Below, piece by piece: positions 1 through 11,925 of a stretch of DNA of 64,000 nt; positions within the stretch are counted from its first letter, which is position 1, and every line of letters begins with the position of its first letter. Both the position numbers and the translations under genes were made by a program. Below the pieces are notes generated by a model that saw only the letters and a list, made by a program, of their open reading frames with translations, was not told the origin of the DNA and did no database searches. Origin of the DNA: Maratus speciosus (Eukaryota; Arthropoda; Arachnida; Araneae; Salticidae); contig OZ010787.1 of assembly GCA_963932465.1 (NCBI GenBank), forward strand, positions 18,555,936 to 18,619,935. The letters are read 5' to 3'.

Positions 1-995
1 TTAACCAATGTAACAAAATAATTTCTGAGGCAAAAGAGCGGACAATTGAATCTATGTATCATAGGGATGATTGGGACAATTTAAATGGGAATAAATGGGA
101 CAGTCTTTTTCATCCTTAGAGATGTTAAAACATTTATTTAGTAACTAAAAAATATTATATAGGTTTATAAATTAATGATTTATGTTAATTATTAGTATTA
201 AACTGTAATAGTATTATATAGGTTGTTTATTATTAAAAATTATATTGAATCTTAATTATTGTATTGTAATAAAGGTTAAATAGTTTCTATTGAAACATTA
301 TCAAAATAGATAAAATTGTTAAAAGTAGTATATGTTTATTGATCAGATGGGGTAAATTATATTGAATTTGAAACATGTGCTTAAATAAATTACCACTCGC
401 ACCTCCCCTAACATAATTTCATTTGTACATGATATCTAAGATACATTGAATTAATATTTATTAATAAGTTGTAAAGGAAAAATATTGGCTATGCCATATT
501 TCAAAGACCTTTTTCACTTTCATTTCATATCTAAAATGTCTCGTAAGAGGGAAAGGGGAACAGATAGACAGTCGAAGTTTGCATTACAAGTTAAAACTGC
601 TGTAAAAGAAGTGATTAGCAACTTTGAGATATAATAGCCATATTATAAGATCATATATTACAAATATAAATACATATAAGTTTAAAATTATAAATTTTAA
701 CTAGATAACATTGAATACAGGGAGAAAAATATTGGTGTCCTATACATCCCTATTAGTGTCCCATTCATCCCTGCTATAGGGATGATTGGGACAGAGAGTA
801 ACGTTTTTTAAATTTTATAATATTTTACTGTATAACAAAAAATCCCTGCCGGCCCGGCCTACAGGCGGAGGTAGATTTCGAAGTTAAGTATACTAATTTT
901 TACCAACAAAAACTAAATCATGATTAGAGATAAACCCACTTTAACAATTTTATCTGGCCGCTATTGACGAGTTTTTATTTCATTTTTATATAATA
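1..995. other. AT-rich non-coding stretch with scattered GGGATGATTGGGACA motifs
   Basis: No convincing coding frame. A short G-rich motif recurs: gggatgattgggaca at about 64 and 780, ataaatgggaca near 91, and reverse-complement forms (tgtcccattcatccc) near 755. A cacctcccctaa box lies near 405. Related motifs recur near 1115 and 3410-3437, so these are probably remnants of one dispersed repeat family. No terminal repeat pair could be closed here. Confidence 0.5.
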
Positions 996-2037
996 CAGTC
1001 AAACCTCGTTAACATGAACCTCAAGGGGAATTAAATTTTTGTTCATGTTATCCGTAGTTCATGCTATCAGTAACAAAAAATCCGATTTAAAAAAAAAGAG
1101 AGAAAAATACATATAGGGGAGACTGGGGCTAATAGGACATGGGAGCTAACGGGACAGCAGGGTTTTGTCGAAATTTATCAGTAAATGTCATTTCCAGTAT
1201 TATACAAGAACATGCATTGAACCACTTTTTTTCATTAGCTATTTGCAAAGCAAGATATATTTAAGCATCAAGATGAGTTTTTTTTTTTATTATTATTCAA
1301 TAAATATTTGTTTTGATCAACGATTAAATCAGTTTTTGTTAATACCTTTTATTATGAAGCTTTTATGCGATGTTTATTTTTAATCATATTTCGTACCAGA
1401 GATAAACAGTTAATTTACAATAAGCTTAAATGCAGTGGTGAAGGATTGAGGGACAAATGTGGATTTCACATAGGGTCTAATGAGAGAAAACTTTGGTTTA
1501 GAATTTCTATTTTAATAATTAAACTATTATATATTTTTTTATTCATTAATAGAACGCATGCCACCTTTCATATGAAAGTTGCAATACTAAATTGTAAATT
1601 TTCCACGTGTGAAGAAAGAAACAATACATAAAAATACTCCCTTTAGGTAGCAACCTTCCCTGATACTGGTGACATGTAGTTGGTGACACGTATTGTATTG
1701 TCCAAAAATGAGAACATTCTAATGGCAATAGCATACGTTTCCATCGGTCTAAAGAATAATCCTTTTCACGAAGCTCTAAACAAAAGTATAACCCATTGTT
1801 CCCCATGAAATAGGAAGCTTTCAAATTTTTCTAGGAATTTTCGTTCACGTTAAGCGTCAAAACCTCTCATGGGGACATCGAGAATTGTTCATATTAAGCG
1901 AAATTTCACGTTAAACGTGTTCATGTTAAAAGTACAAAAAACACTAGAATCCGTATTCATTTTGACGGGGACATTGGGAACTGTTCATGTTAAAAGTAAT
2001 TCACGTTAAGCGTGTTCACGTTAACGAGGTTTGACTG
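996..2037. mobile_element. pogo/Tigger-like non-autonomous DNA transposon
   Basis: The left end reads CAGTCAAACCTCGTTAAC and the right end GTTAACGAGGTTTGACTG. These are inverted repeats, and each is flanked by TA (994-995 and 2038-2039). CAGT plus CCTCGTTA inside the first 20 bases is the usual pogo/Tigger terminal pattern. The subterminal zones on both sides are built from repeated GTTCACGTTAAG-type words, probably transposase binding sites. The 1,042-bp interior has no transposase-like frame, so this is a deletion derivative or MITE. A G-rich taggggagactgggg motif near 1116 belongs to a different repeat. Confidence 0.8.
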
Positions 2038-2060
2038 TAGCTAGTTTTATCAGAATCATG

Positions 2061-2483
2061 TTAAGGCGGTATTCAAAAAAATACTTTTCCATGCTCAACA
2101 ACTCGAAATTTTATGGCACATTTTCAGATTCATTTTTAAAAGAAAAAATATTAAACTTGCTGACGTGATTTTTGAAGACATTTATAGGCTACCTATGTTT
2201 TTATTTTTCGTTCAATTAATTAAAACTTGATTTATAAACAATTATTTTCTCAGTAGGACAATATTTTTCGTTTCTAACGCAATAGTTTCGGAAAATTCTG
2301 TTCAAAATGCCCACTTTGACACCATTTTTTGAAATATATTCTGCCTCTATCAAAATATCGATCATTACAGTACATTATATAGTTTCTGAATAAGAGAATC
2401 TGCCAATTGAATTCGTTTGAAAGCAAAAATGAATTTAAAAATGAGTAAGAAAATAAACAGTTTGGATTTGAATACACCCTTAA
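2061..2483. mobile_element. TTAA-flanked MITE, copy 1
   Basis: It starts TTAAGGCGGTATTCAAA and ends TTTGAATACACCCTTAA, an inverted pair, and is 423 bp long. Two more copies occur at 22834-23230 and 42643-43051. They share internal landmarks, including an 'actttgaca' box followed by a 'agtttctgaataag' box. No coding frame is present. TTAA flanks could mean piggyBac-type insertion. A GG-starting end with a TTA or TAA duplication would instead suggest PIF/Harbinger. The family is left open. Confidence 0.75.
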
Positions 2484-2487
2484 TAAG

Positions 2488-3300
2488 ATGATTTTTTTCT
2501 TCAACCGCTATGTATTTTTAATTTGTTTTTGCTGTAAGAATTGGCCCTATCAAAAACTTGTCTGTATAAATGTTTTAGACATTATTAAGAAGATATATGA
2601 TCATGGCGATTTTATATCTTGTGAATTGACGGAGTTATGGATTTTTTTCTTCTTCAACACCCCCCCCCCTTTTTTCTTTTCGTTTTTATTTATTTATTTT
2701 ATTTATTTTTTTGGCACGAATTGGTCCTATCAAAAACTTGTGAATATAAAAGTTATAGATAATATTAAAGAGATTTATAATAAAATTAATTGGATTTGAT
2801 ATCTTGAGAATTGACGAAGTTATGAATTTTTTTCTCGCAAAAACCCTATTTTTTGCGCCCCTTGAGACCATTTTTAATTTTGTCAAAAAACTGTGATACA
2901 TACATTTTTGGCCCTATTTTTAGAAGTAATAAAAACTTTAAACTGATTTGATATGTACAAAATTCAAGAAGTTATGGGGTTTTTTCTTTTTTCACAAAAC
3001 CCCTCCCTATTTACATCCCGTTGGTCCGATTTTGCTCATTAACGAACTTGACTGAGATTTTATGCCCCTTGATTTTATGTATCAGTTTGGAAGAGATTTG
3101 TGCAGAATTGTGCAAGTTATCGTGTCCGGAAGAAAATGATATAGATAGATAGATAGATAGATAGATGTATAAAGTTTTTTACTGAGGGTTGTTTTGGGTT
3201 TTAGGGGTCATGATCGGTGTAGATCTGCAAAAATTTTTCAGAAATTCCAACATAGAGGAGAATGTAATAGGTAGTATTTCATACGAAATCTACCTAGTAA
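2488..3300 (-). repeat. Diverged satellite-bearing element with terminal hairpin
   Basis: On the minus strand it begins with a hairpin (TAGGTAGATTTCG...TACTACCTA, about 3262-3291). Next come a GATCATGACCCCTAAAACCC core (near 3208), a GATA microsatellite (3139-3166), and then at least three diverged tandem units of about 150-190 bp. Each unit carries a 'ggncctatcaaaaacttg'-like phrase (about 2542, 2726, 2910) and a 'gaagttatggattttttt' phrase. The layout matches the much larger element at 4538-11925, so the two look like distant members of one class. Nothing codes. Confidence 0.55.
3139..3166. repeat. (GATA)n microsatellite
   Basis: About seven GATA units. They occupy the same structural position as the TA microsatellites in the 4.5-11.9 kb element, between the GATCATGACCCC core and the tandem units. 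Confidence 0.9.
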
Positions 3301-3561
3301 TCTAGACTAAATATGGTGCATAGATGTAGTCAAATACCTAATGTATGAAATGTGATATATAATATTGATAATAACTTTAAAAAAGTATTAAAAATAAACA
3401 TTTTTGTAAAAATGTCCCATTCATCCCCCACCTCCCCTACATAAGTTAATTACTGTAGAGTTTAAAAAATGAATACATTGACGTTTGCTTTGATTTTACG
3501 GTTTCATATTTTATAACTTTTATTTCCAAGTTCTTTCAAAGCTCAGTAAATAAATGCTTTA

Positions 3562-3564
<3 letters not shown>

Positions 3565-3598
<34 letters not shown>
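3565..3598. repeat. (TTA)n microsatellite
   Basis: About eleven TTA units in otherwise unremarkable AT-rich DNA. Confidence 0.9.
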
Positions 3599-3984
3599 TT
3601 GGAGAGAACAAATAATGACGATTTCATTACTTTATCTATTTCTTTGAGATATTCCTGACAGAATAGGGCAGGGGAGTTTATTGACCGTCATTTTTAATTT
3701 GTCATCAGAGTTAAATTGTTGCCAAGGCACAAAGGGGTTTAAACACTTACCGGAACAGTTACCGGAATAATAATAATAAAAAAATCTAAACTTAGTTTGA
3801 TGAATAATGCGTTCTCCGGAATTATTTTTCTAATAAAACCTTCTTCAAGTGACCAGGAAAAAATGGAATTTGTTTATTTATTTTTTTTTTCAAAGAAATT
3901 GTTTACTCATGGACGGAGTTCAACTGGGATTGTCTCTGAATGGAGATAAAATTAGTATTGAGCTTATGGGAATAAATTTCGTTC

Positions 3985-4054
3985 TATGAAAAAATGATCG
4001 TTCAGGGAGGCGTTCGCTTAATGGAGGTGGTCTTACAGGGAGGTTTCACTGTAT
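3985..4054. repeat. Isolated pogo-like terminal sequence
   Basis: The stretch ends tacagggaggtttcactgta. Its reverse complement, TACAGTGAAACCTCCCTGTA, has the CAGT...CCTC pattern of pogo/Tigger ends, and the preceding ggaggcgttcgcttaatgga matches the usual subterminal wording. No partner end was found nearby, so this is probably a fragment. Confidence 0.45.
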
Positions 4055-4097
4055 TCGACAAAATGTTTAAAATAGAAAGTCTTCGGTGATTAATGGC

Positions 4098-4178
4098 TAA
4101 CTCTGCAACAGTTTATTGTAGAAGAAAGTTACTTGTACCAAACAATTAGAAATAAAGTCTACTTTTAAATGATGTATA
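4098..4178 (+). repeat. Dispersed repeat with an inverted copy at 20530-20607
   Basis: About 80 bp running from taactctgcaac through gaagaaagttacttgtacca to acttttaaatgatgtat. A similar sequence lies inverted at 20530-20607, next to a Tc1-like terminal sequence. The upstream bases here (cactgtattcgacaaaatgt) vaguely resemble a Tc1 end. The two may be opposite ends of one element split by later insertions, or unrelated copies. Confidence 0.4.
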
Positions 4179-4662
4179 GAAAACTGGCACAGGGGGCCAT
4201 ATACATCTCAAAACGAACCCAAATTTTCTTTTATTTCTCTAGCAATATCCAAGTTTGACACCATAAATAAATTCTACACACTTCAATTATCCCAAATACG
4301 AATTTTCATGAATTTCGTACAATTAGTTTCAGAGAAATTAATTATTTTTTTAATGAGCATATTTTAGGGATTGTATACAAATTGAAGCTCGGTACTTTAT
4401 TGTTGAAATGCTACAGAATGACTATGTCACTTCTATTAATGTATTATTTCTTGCCAATAGGGCCATTCCGCTCGCTTAATATGTTTCGACTATTGCCAGC
4501 CCAAATGTTTCAATAAAATGAGTAAAATATATATTGTTAGGTAGCTTTCATTACAAAAAGCTACCTATTGCAGCCGTTCGGAAAAAAGCGATTTCAAAAA
4601 ATTTTGGTATATTTTCAACGATCATGACCCCCAGACCCCGAAACCACCCTCCGTTCAAAAGT

Positions 4663-4664
<2 letters not shown>

Positions 4665-4696
<32 letters not shown>
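4665..4696. repeat. (TA)n microsatellite inside the satellite element
   Basis: A TA run sits between the CCACCCTCCGTTCAAAA core and ctgacctttgtcacactgta. The equivalent run occurs near 6980-7005 and 7282-7302, always at the same position of the element. Confidence 0.9.
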
Positions 4697-4698
<2 letters not shown>

Positions 4699-4970
4699 GA
4701 CCTTTGTCACACTGTAACCCTTGGATTTATGAACCGATTTGGATGTAATTCGGTATGTACATAGTACATACCAATGTCTCGACCGAGTTCGTTGGCCAAC
4801 TTCATCCGCCATTTTGTTTCAAAATGGCGGCCATTTAAAATTTTTCAAAATATTTTTAATTTGAAATGTGGTACCAAAAAATTGAAAATGGAAAAATATT
4901 TTTTTCTTATGTATTTAACCTTTATACAAAGATTCCGGAGCAGTTTTTGTTTCGTCTATATCTTAAAAAA

Positions 4971-7133
4971 GTCTTTCCGGCCAGTGCCGGGAGGAAGAGG
5001 TAGCTTTCATAATCCTTATTTTTAAAAAAGCCAAATTATATCATTCAAACACACGAAGCTCAATTTAGTGGAAACCAAATATAGGAGATTCAATACTAAT
5101 TTTTATCAATATAATGAATGAGAATTTCGCGAAATTAGTCAGCTTTATCCAAGCTGCTTTTCTTTAAAGTAGCATATATTTGGCTGCCAAATTCGGCAAT
5201 TTCTTAAAGTGCCTGTCATTTTAAGACAGCATGGTGGATGAGGCTAAGCAGTGAACTTGGTCGAGACCTTAGTAATTGCTGTGCACATGCTCACTCACAT
5301 CGGAATCGGTTAATACATAGGAGTGCTGTCGCATGCAAAAAATCAGATTTTTCAAAATGTCACCCACAATAGAAATTGAAACTGCTATATCTGAGCCATT
5401 TTTTAAGGTAAAGACAAACAAAAAATGCTCCTGAATCCTTATATCAAGGTCAAATACTTAAGAAAGAAACCTTTTTCAATTTCTAATTTTTTTGCACCTC
5501 ACTTTAAATATATATATATATTTTAATTTAATGGTCGCCATTTTGAAACAAGATGGCTGATGAATCTGGCCAACGAACTTGGTCGAGGTGTTGATGTATA
5601 CTATCCACATGCCTTCTTACATCGAAATAGGCGAATACGTGTGTTATCGCTTGATAAATACAAGATCGTTTCAAAATGTTAGCCATGCTAGAAATTCAAA
5701 GTGCTATAAATCAACCATTTTTTAAGATATAAACAAAAGAACAAATTTTCAGAAACAAAAACTGCTCCGGAATCTTTGTATCAAGGCCAAACACATAAAA
5801 AAATCTTTTTCATTTTCCAATTAATACCTCATTTTGAATTTTAAATTTAATTTTTTTTAAATGGCAACCCTTTAGAAAAAAGATGGCGAATGAAGCTGGC
5901 CAACGAACTCGTTCGAGACATTGGTATGTACTACGTACAGACCAAGTTGCATCCAAATAGGTTCATAATTACGCCTGTTATCGCGTGACAAAAATCAGGT
6001 CGTTTTAAAATGTCAGCCACAAGAGAAATTCAAAATGCTATTACTCAGCCATTTTTTTTAGATATAGACGAAAGAAAAACTGTTCCGGAATCTTTGTATT
6101 AAGGTCAAACACATACAAAAAAAATCTTTTTCACTTTCCAATTTTTTGTTATCTCATTTAATTTTTTTTATTTTTTAATTTTTTTAAATGGCCGCCATTT
6201 TGAAACAAGATGGCGGATGAAGCCGGCCAACGAACTCGGTCGAGATATTAGTATGTACTATGTACACACCAAAGTACATCCAAGTCGGTTCATAAATACG
6301 CCTGTTATTACGTGAGAAAAATCAGGACGTTTCAAAATGTCAGCCACGCTAGAAATTCAAAATGCTATAACTCAGCCATTTCTTAAGATATAGACGAAAC
6401 AAAAACTGCTCCCGAATCTTTTTATCAAGGTCAAACACATAAGAAGAAAATATTTTTTCAATTTTTAATTTTTTTGTACCACATTTCAAATTAAAATTTT
6501 TCTTAAAAATTTAAATAGCCACCATTTTTAAACAAGATGGCGGATGAAGCTGGCCAACGAACTCGGTCGAGAGATTGGTATGTACTATGTACACACTGAA
6601 TTACATCCAAATCGGTTCATAAATACGCCTTTTATCGCGTGACAAAATTCAGGACGTTTCAAAATGTCAGCCACGCTAGAAATTCAAAATGCTATAACTC
6701 AGCCATTTTTTAAGATATAGACGAAACAAAAACTGCTCCGGAATCTTTGTATAAAGGTGAAATACATAAGAAAAAAATATTTTTCCATTTTTAATTTTTT
6801 GGTACCACTTTTCAAGTTTTAAAGTTTTTAAAAATTTTTAAATGGCCGATATTTTGAAACAAAAGGGCGGATGAAGCTGGCCAACGAACTCGGTTCAGAC
6901 ATTGGTATGTACTATGTACACACCGAATTACATCGAAATCGGTTCATAATTACGGGAGTTACAGTATGACATAGGTCAGATATATATATATATATATATA
7001 TATATCAATTTTGAACGGAGGGTGGTTTCGGGGTCTGGGGGTCATGATCGATGAAAATATACCAAAATTTTTTGAAATCGCTTTCCTCCGAACGGCTGCA
7101 ATAGGTAACTTTTTTGTAAAGAAAGCTACCTAA
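4971..7133 (-). repeat. Left arm of the palindrome, six units
   Basis: Unit landmarks (aacgaactcggtcgag or variants) fall near 5254, 5570, 5902, 6230, 6555 and 6883, so spacing is about 315-330 bp. The outermost unit has a distinctive cctgtgcacatgctcactcac-like segment, and the second has a ccacatgccttcttacatcg-like segment. The same two variants occupy the outermost and second positions of the right arm. The arms therefore mirror each other unit by unit rather than being random tandem copies. The arm ends in a TA microsatellite, the GGGGTCATGATC core and the hairpin. Confidence 0.75.
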
Positions 7134-7152
7134 AAGGGCTGAGTTATAGCAT

Positions 7153-9648
7153 TTAGGTAGCTTTCATTACAAATAGCTGCCTATTGCAGCCGTTCGGAGG
7201 AAAGCGATTTCAAAAAATTTTGGGATATTTTCATCGATCATGACCCCCAGACCCCGAAACCACCCTCCGTTCAAAACTGACATATATATATATATATATA
7301 TCTGACCTTTGTCACACTGTAACTCTCGTATTTATGAAACGATTTGGATGTAATTCGGTGTGTACATAGTACATAACAGTGCCTCGACCGAGTTCGTTGG
7401 CCAGCTTCATCCGCCATTTTGTTTCAAAATGGCGGCAATTTAAAATATTTTAAAAAATTTAAAATTTGAAAAGTGGTACCAAAAAACTGAAAATGGAAAA
7501 ATATTTTTTCTTATGTATTTGACCTTTATACAAAGATTCCGGAGCAGTGTTTGTTTCGTCTATATCTTAAAAAATGTCTGAGTTATAGCATTTTGAATTT
7601 CTAGCTTGGCTGACATTTTGAAACGTCCTGATTTTTGTCACGCGATAAAAGGCGTATTTATAAACCGATTTGGATGTAACTTCGTTTATACATAGTACAT
7701 ACCAATGTCTCGAGCGAGTTCGTTGGCCAGCTTCATCCACCATCTTCTTTAAAAATGGCGGCCATTTAAATTTTTAAGAAAAACTTAAATTTGAAATGTG
7801 GTACCAAAAAATTGAAAACTGAAAAAATATTTTTTCTTATGTATTTGACCTTTGTACAAAGATTCCGGAGCAGTTTTTGTTTCGTCTATATCTTAAAAAA
7901 TGGCTGAGTTATAGCATTTTGAATTTCTAGCGTGGCTGACATTTTGAAACGTCCTGAATTTTGTCACGCAATAAAGGCGTATTTATGAACCGATTTGGAT
8001 GTAACTTCGTTTATGCATAGTACATACCAATGTCTCGACCGAGTTCGTTGGCCAGCTTCATCCGCCATCTTGTTTAAAAATGGCGGCCATTTAAATTTTT
8101 AAGAAAAATTTAAATTTGAAATGTGGTGCCAAAAATTTGAAAATTGAAAAAATATTTTTTTCTTATGTGTTTGACCTTGATAAAAAGATTCGGGAGCAGT
8201 TTTTGTTTCGTCTATATCTTAAAAAGTGGCTGAGTTATAGCATTTTGAATTTCTAGCGTGGCTGACATATTGAAACGTCCTGATTTTTGTCACGTGATAA
8301 CAGGCATACTTATGAACCTATTTGGATGTTCCTTGATGTGTACATAGTACATACAAATATCTCGACCGAGTTCGTTGGCCAGCGTCATCCGCCATCTTGT
8401 TACAAAATAGCAGCCATTTAAAAAAATTTTAAAAATTAAAATTTAAAATGAGATACCAAAAAATGGGAAAATGAAAAAGATTTTTTTGGTATGTGTTTGA
8501 CCTTAATACAAAGATTCCGGAACAGTTTTTGTTTCGTCTATATCTAAAAAAATGGCTGAGTTATAGCATTTTGAATTTCTATTGTGGCTGACATTTTAAA
8601 ACGACCTGATTTTTGTCACGCGATAACAGGTGTATTTATGAACCGATTTGGATGTAACTTCGTCAGTACATAGCACATACCAATGTCTCGACCGAGTTCG
8701 TTGGCCAGCTTCATTCGCCATCTTGTTTCAAAAGGTTTGCCAATAAAGAAAATTAAATTTAAAATTTAAAATGAGATATTAAAAAATTGGAAAATAAAAA
8801 AGATTTTTTTTATGTGTTTGACCTTGATACAAAGATTTCGGAGCAGTTTTTGTTTCTGAAAATTTGTTCTTTTGTTTATATCTTAAAAAATGGTTGAATT
8901 ATAGCACTTTGAATTTCTAGTATGGCTAATATTTTGAAACGATCTTGTATTTGTCACGCGATAACACACGTATTCGCTAATTTCGATGTAAGAAGGCATG
9001 TGGATAGTATACATCAATATCTCGACCAAGTTCGCTGGCCAGGTTCATCAGCCATCTTGTTTCAAAATGGCGGCCATTAATTTAAAAAAAAGTTATATTT
9101 AAAGTGAGGTGCAAAAAAAATTAGAAATTGAAAAAGGTTTCTTTCTTAAGTATTTGACCTTGATATAAGGATTCAGGAGCATTTTTTGTTTGTCTTTATC
9201 TTAAAAAGTGGCTCAGATATAGCAGTTTCAATGTCTAATGTGGGTGACATTTTGAAAAATCTGATTTTTTGCCTGCGACAGTACTTGTATATATCAACCG
9301 ATTCCGATGTGAGTGAGCATGCGCACAGCAATTACTAAGGTCTCGACCAAGTTCACTGGTTAGCCTCATCCACCATGTTGTCTTAAAATGGCAGGCACTT
9401 TAAGAAATCGCCGAATTTGGCAGCCAAATATAAGTTACTTTAAATAAAAGCAGCTTGAATAAAGCTGACTAATTACACGAAATTCTCATTCATAATGATT
9501 TAGTATTGATAGAAATTAGTACTGAATCTTCTATATTCGGTTTCCACTAAATTGAGCTTCGTGTGTTTGAATAATATAAGTTGACTTTTTTAAAATAAGG
9601 AATATGAAAGCTACCTCTTCCTCCCGGCACTGGCCGGAAGGACTTTTT
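7153..9648 (+). repeat. Right arm of the palindrome, seven units
   Basis: Landmarks (gagttcgttggcc or variants) fall at about 7390, 7716, 8041, 8368, 8694, 9028 and 9349, giving periods of 326, 325, 327, 326, 334 and 321 bp. The short spacer to the left arm (about 7134-7152) contains gggctgagttatagcat, which is itself part of a unit. Each unit also contains a small palindrome where CCGCCAT...caaaATGGCGG meets, so it could fold locally. Confidence 0.75.
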
Positions 9649-11377
9649 GAATTTCTAGCGTGGCTGACATTTTGAAACGTCCTGAATTATGTCACACGAT
9701 AAAAGGCGTATTTATGAACCGATTTGGATGTAACTTCGTTTATACATAGTACATACCAATGTCTCGACCGAGTTCGTTGGCCACCTTCATCTGCCATCTT
9801 CTTTAAAAATGGCAGCCATTTAAATTTTTAAGAAAAATTTAAATTTGAAATGTGGTACCAAAAAATTGAAAATTGAAAAAATATTTGTTTCTTATGTGTT
9901 TGACCTTGATACAAAAATTCCGGAGCAGTTTTTGTTTCGTCTATATCTTAAAAAATGGCTGAGTTATAGCATTTTGAATTTCTAGCGTGGCTGACATTTT
10001 GAAACGTCCTGATATTTGTCACGTGATAACAGGCGTATTTATGAACCGATTTGGATGTACCTTGGTGTGCACATAGTACATACAAATATCTCGACCGAGT
10101 TCGTTGGCCACCTTCATGCGCCATCTTCTTTAAAAATGGCAGCCATTTAAATTTTTAAGAAAAATTTAAATTTGAAATGTGGTACCAAAAAATTGAAAAT
10201 TGAAAAAATATTTGTTTCTTATGTGTTTGACCTTAATACAAAGATTCCGGAACAGTTTTTGTTTCGTCTATATCTAAAAAAAGGGCTGAGTTATAGCATT
10301 TTGAATTTCTATTGTGGTTTTCATTTTAAAACGACCTGATTTTTGTCACGCGATAATAGGCGTATTTATGAACCGATTTGGATGTTACTTGGTCTGTACA
10401 TAGTATATACCAACGTCTCGACCGAGTTCGTTGGCCAGCTTCAATCGCCATCTAGTTTCAAAAGGGTTGCCATTAAAAAATATTAAATTTAAAATTTAAA
10501 ATGAGGTATTAAAAAATTGGAAAATGAAAAAGATTTTTTTTATGTGTTTGGCCTTGATACAAAGATTCCGGAGCAGTTTTTGTTTCTGAAAATTTGTTCT
10601 TTTGTTTATATCTTAAAAAATGGTTGAATTACAGCACTTTGAATTTCTAGTATGGCTAACATTTTGAAACGATCTTGTATTTGCCACGCGATAACACACG
10701 TATTCACCTATTTCAATGTAAGAAGGCATGTGGATAGTGTACATCAATATCTCAACCAAGTATGCTGGCCAGCTTCATCCGCCATCTTTTTTCAAAATGA
10801 CGGCCATTAAATCAAAAAAACATATATTTAAAGTGAGGTGCAAGAAAATTAGAAATTGAAAAAGGTTTCTTTTTTAAGTATTTGACCTTGATATAAGGAT
10901 TCAGGAGCATTTTTTGTTTGTCTTTATCTTAAAAAATGGCTCAGATATAGCAGTTTCAATTTCTAATGTGGGTGACATTTTGAAAAATCTGATTTTTTGC
11001 CTGCGACAGCACTCGTATATATTAACCGATTCCGATTTGAGTGAGCATGTGCACAACAATTACTAAGGTATCGACCAAGTTCACTGGTTAGCCTCATCCA
11101 CCATGTTGTCTTAAAATGGCAGGCACTTTAAGAAATCGCCGAATTTTGCAGCCAAATATAAGTTACTTTAAATAAAAGCAGCTTGGATAAAGCTGACTAA
11201 TTTCGCGAAATTCTCATTCATAATGATTTAGTATTGATAAAAATTAGTATTGAATCTCCTATATTCGGTTTCCACTAAATTGAGCTTCGTGTGTTTGAAT
11301 AATATAAGTTGACTTTTTTAAAATAAGGAATATGAAAGCTACCTCTTCCTCCCGGCACTGGCCGGAAGGACTTTTTG
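9648..11377 (+). repeat. Partial tandem duplication of the right arm
   Basis: After the first terminus (ggcactggccggaaggactt) the sequence jumps directly into the middle of a unit (gaatttctagcgtggctgac). It then repeats a shortened set of units and the same terminus. The identical junction occurs again at about 11377. This indicates that a block of about 1.73 kb was tandemly duplicated after the first junction formed. Confidence 0.65.
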
Positions 11378-11925
11378 AATTTCTAGCGTGGCTGACATTT
11401 TGAAACGTCCTGAATTTTGTCACGCGATAAAAGGCGTACTTATGAACCGATTTGGATGTAACTTCGCTTGTACATAGTACATACCAATGTCTCGACCGAG
11501 TTCGTTGGCCAGCTTCATCCGCCATCTTGTTTAAAAATGGCAGCCATTTAAATTTTTAAGAAAAATTTAACTTTGAGATGTGGTACCAAAAAATTGAAAA
11601 TTGAAACAATATTTTTTTCTTATGTGTTTGACCTTGATACAAAGATTCCGGAGCAGTTTTTGTTTCTTAAAAAATGGCTGAGTTATAGCATTTTGAATTT
11701 CTAGCGTTTCTGACATTTTGAAACGTCCTGATATTTGTCACGTGATAACAGGCGTATTTATGAACCTATTTGGATGTTTTAGTATTGATAAAAATTAGTA
11801 TTGAATCTCCTATATTCGGTTTCCACTAAATTGAGCTTCGTGTGTTTGAATAATATAAGTTGGCTTTTTTAAAATAAGGAATTTGAAAGCTACCTCTTCC
11901 TCCCGCACTGGCCGGAAGGACTTTT
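11377..11925 (+). repeat. Truncated second duplicate of the right arm
   Basis: It begins at the same junction as the 9648 block and keeps about one and a half units. At about 11775 it jumps to the arm terminus (agtattgataaaaattagta...GAAAGCTACCTC). The shortened copy is consistent with an internal deletion between repeat units. Confidence 0.6.

Larger units (their letters stand above)
4538..11925. repeat. Large palindromic satellite array with hairpin termini
   Basis: A roughly 7.4-kb non-coding structure made of about 326-bp units in two orientations. Each unit carries the phrases tctcgaccgagttcgttggc, gcttcatccgccat, and gattccggagcagtttttgt, and most carry gctgagttatagcatttt. Units run reversed from about 4971 to 7133 and forward from about 7153 to 9648. 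Additional forward blocks end near 11377 and 11925. One terminus type is TAGGTAGCTTTCATTAC followed by its own palindrome (4538-4567, 7121-7133, 7153-7178). The other is GAAAGCTACCTCTTCCTCCC followed by ggcactggccggaagg (about 4975-5010, 9605-9643, 11335-11372, 11884-11920). A hairpin, tandem core and microsatellite are features reported for Helentron-derived elements. Assignment to that group is inference. Confidence 0.8.

Noticed and set aside
1165..1824. Three frames of 72-92 codons
   Set aside because: They lie inside the pogo-like non-autonomous element, with AT-driven composition and no domain.
4615..4812. Small MADE... protein
   Set aside because: Derived from a satellite unit that occurs many times with broken frames, so not a gene.
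3139..11925. CRISPR-like spaced repeats
   Set aside because: The repeats are long satellite units with diverged copies, not short identical repeats with unique spacers, and the genome is eukaryotic.
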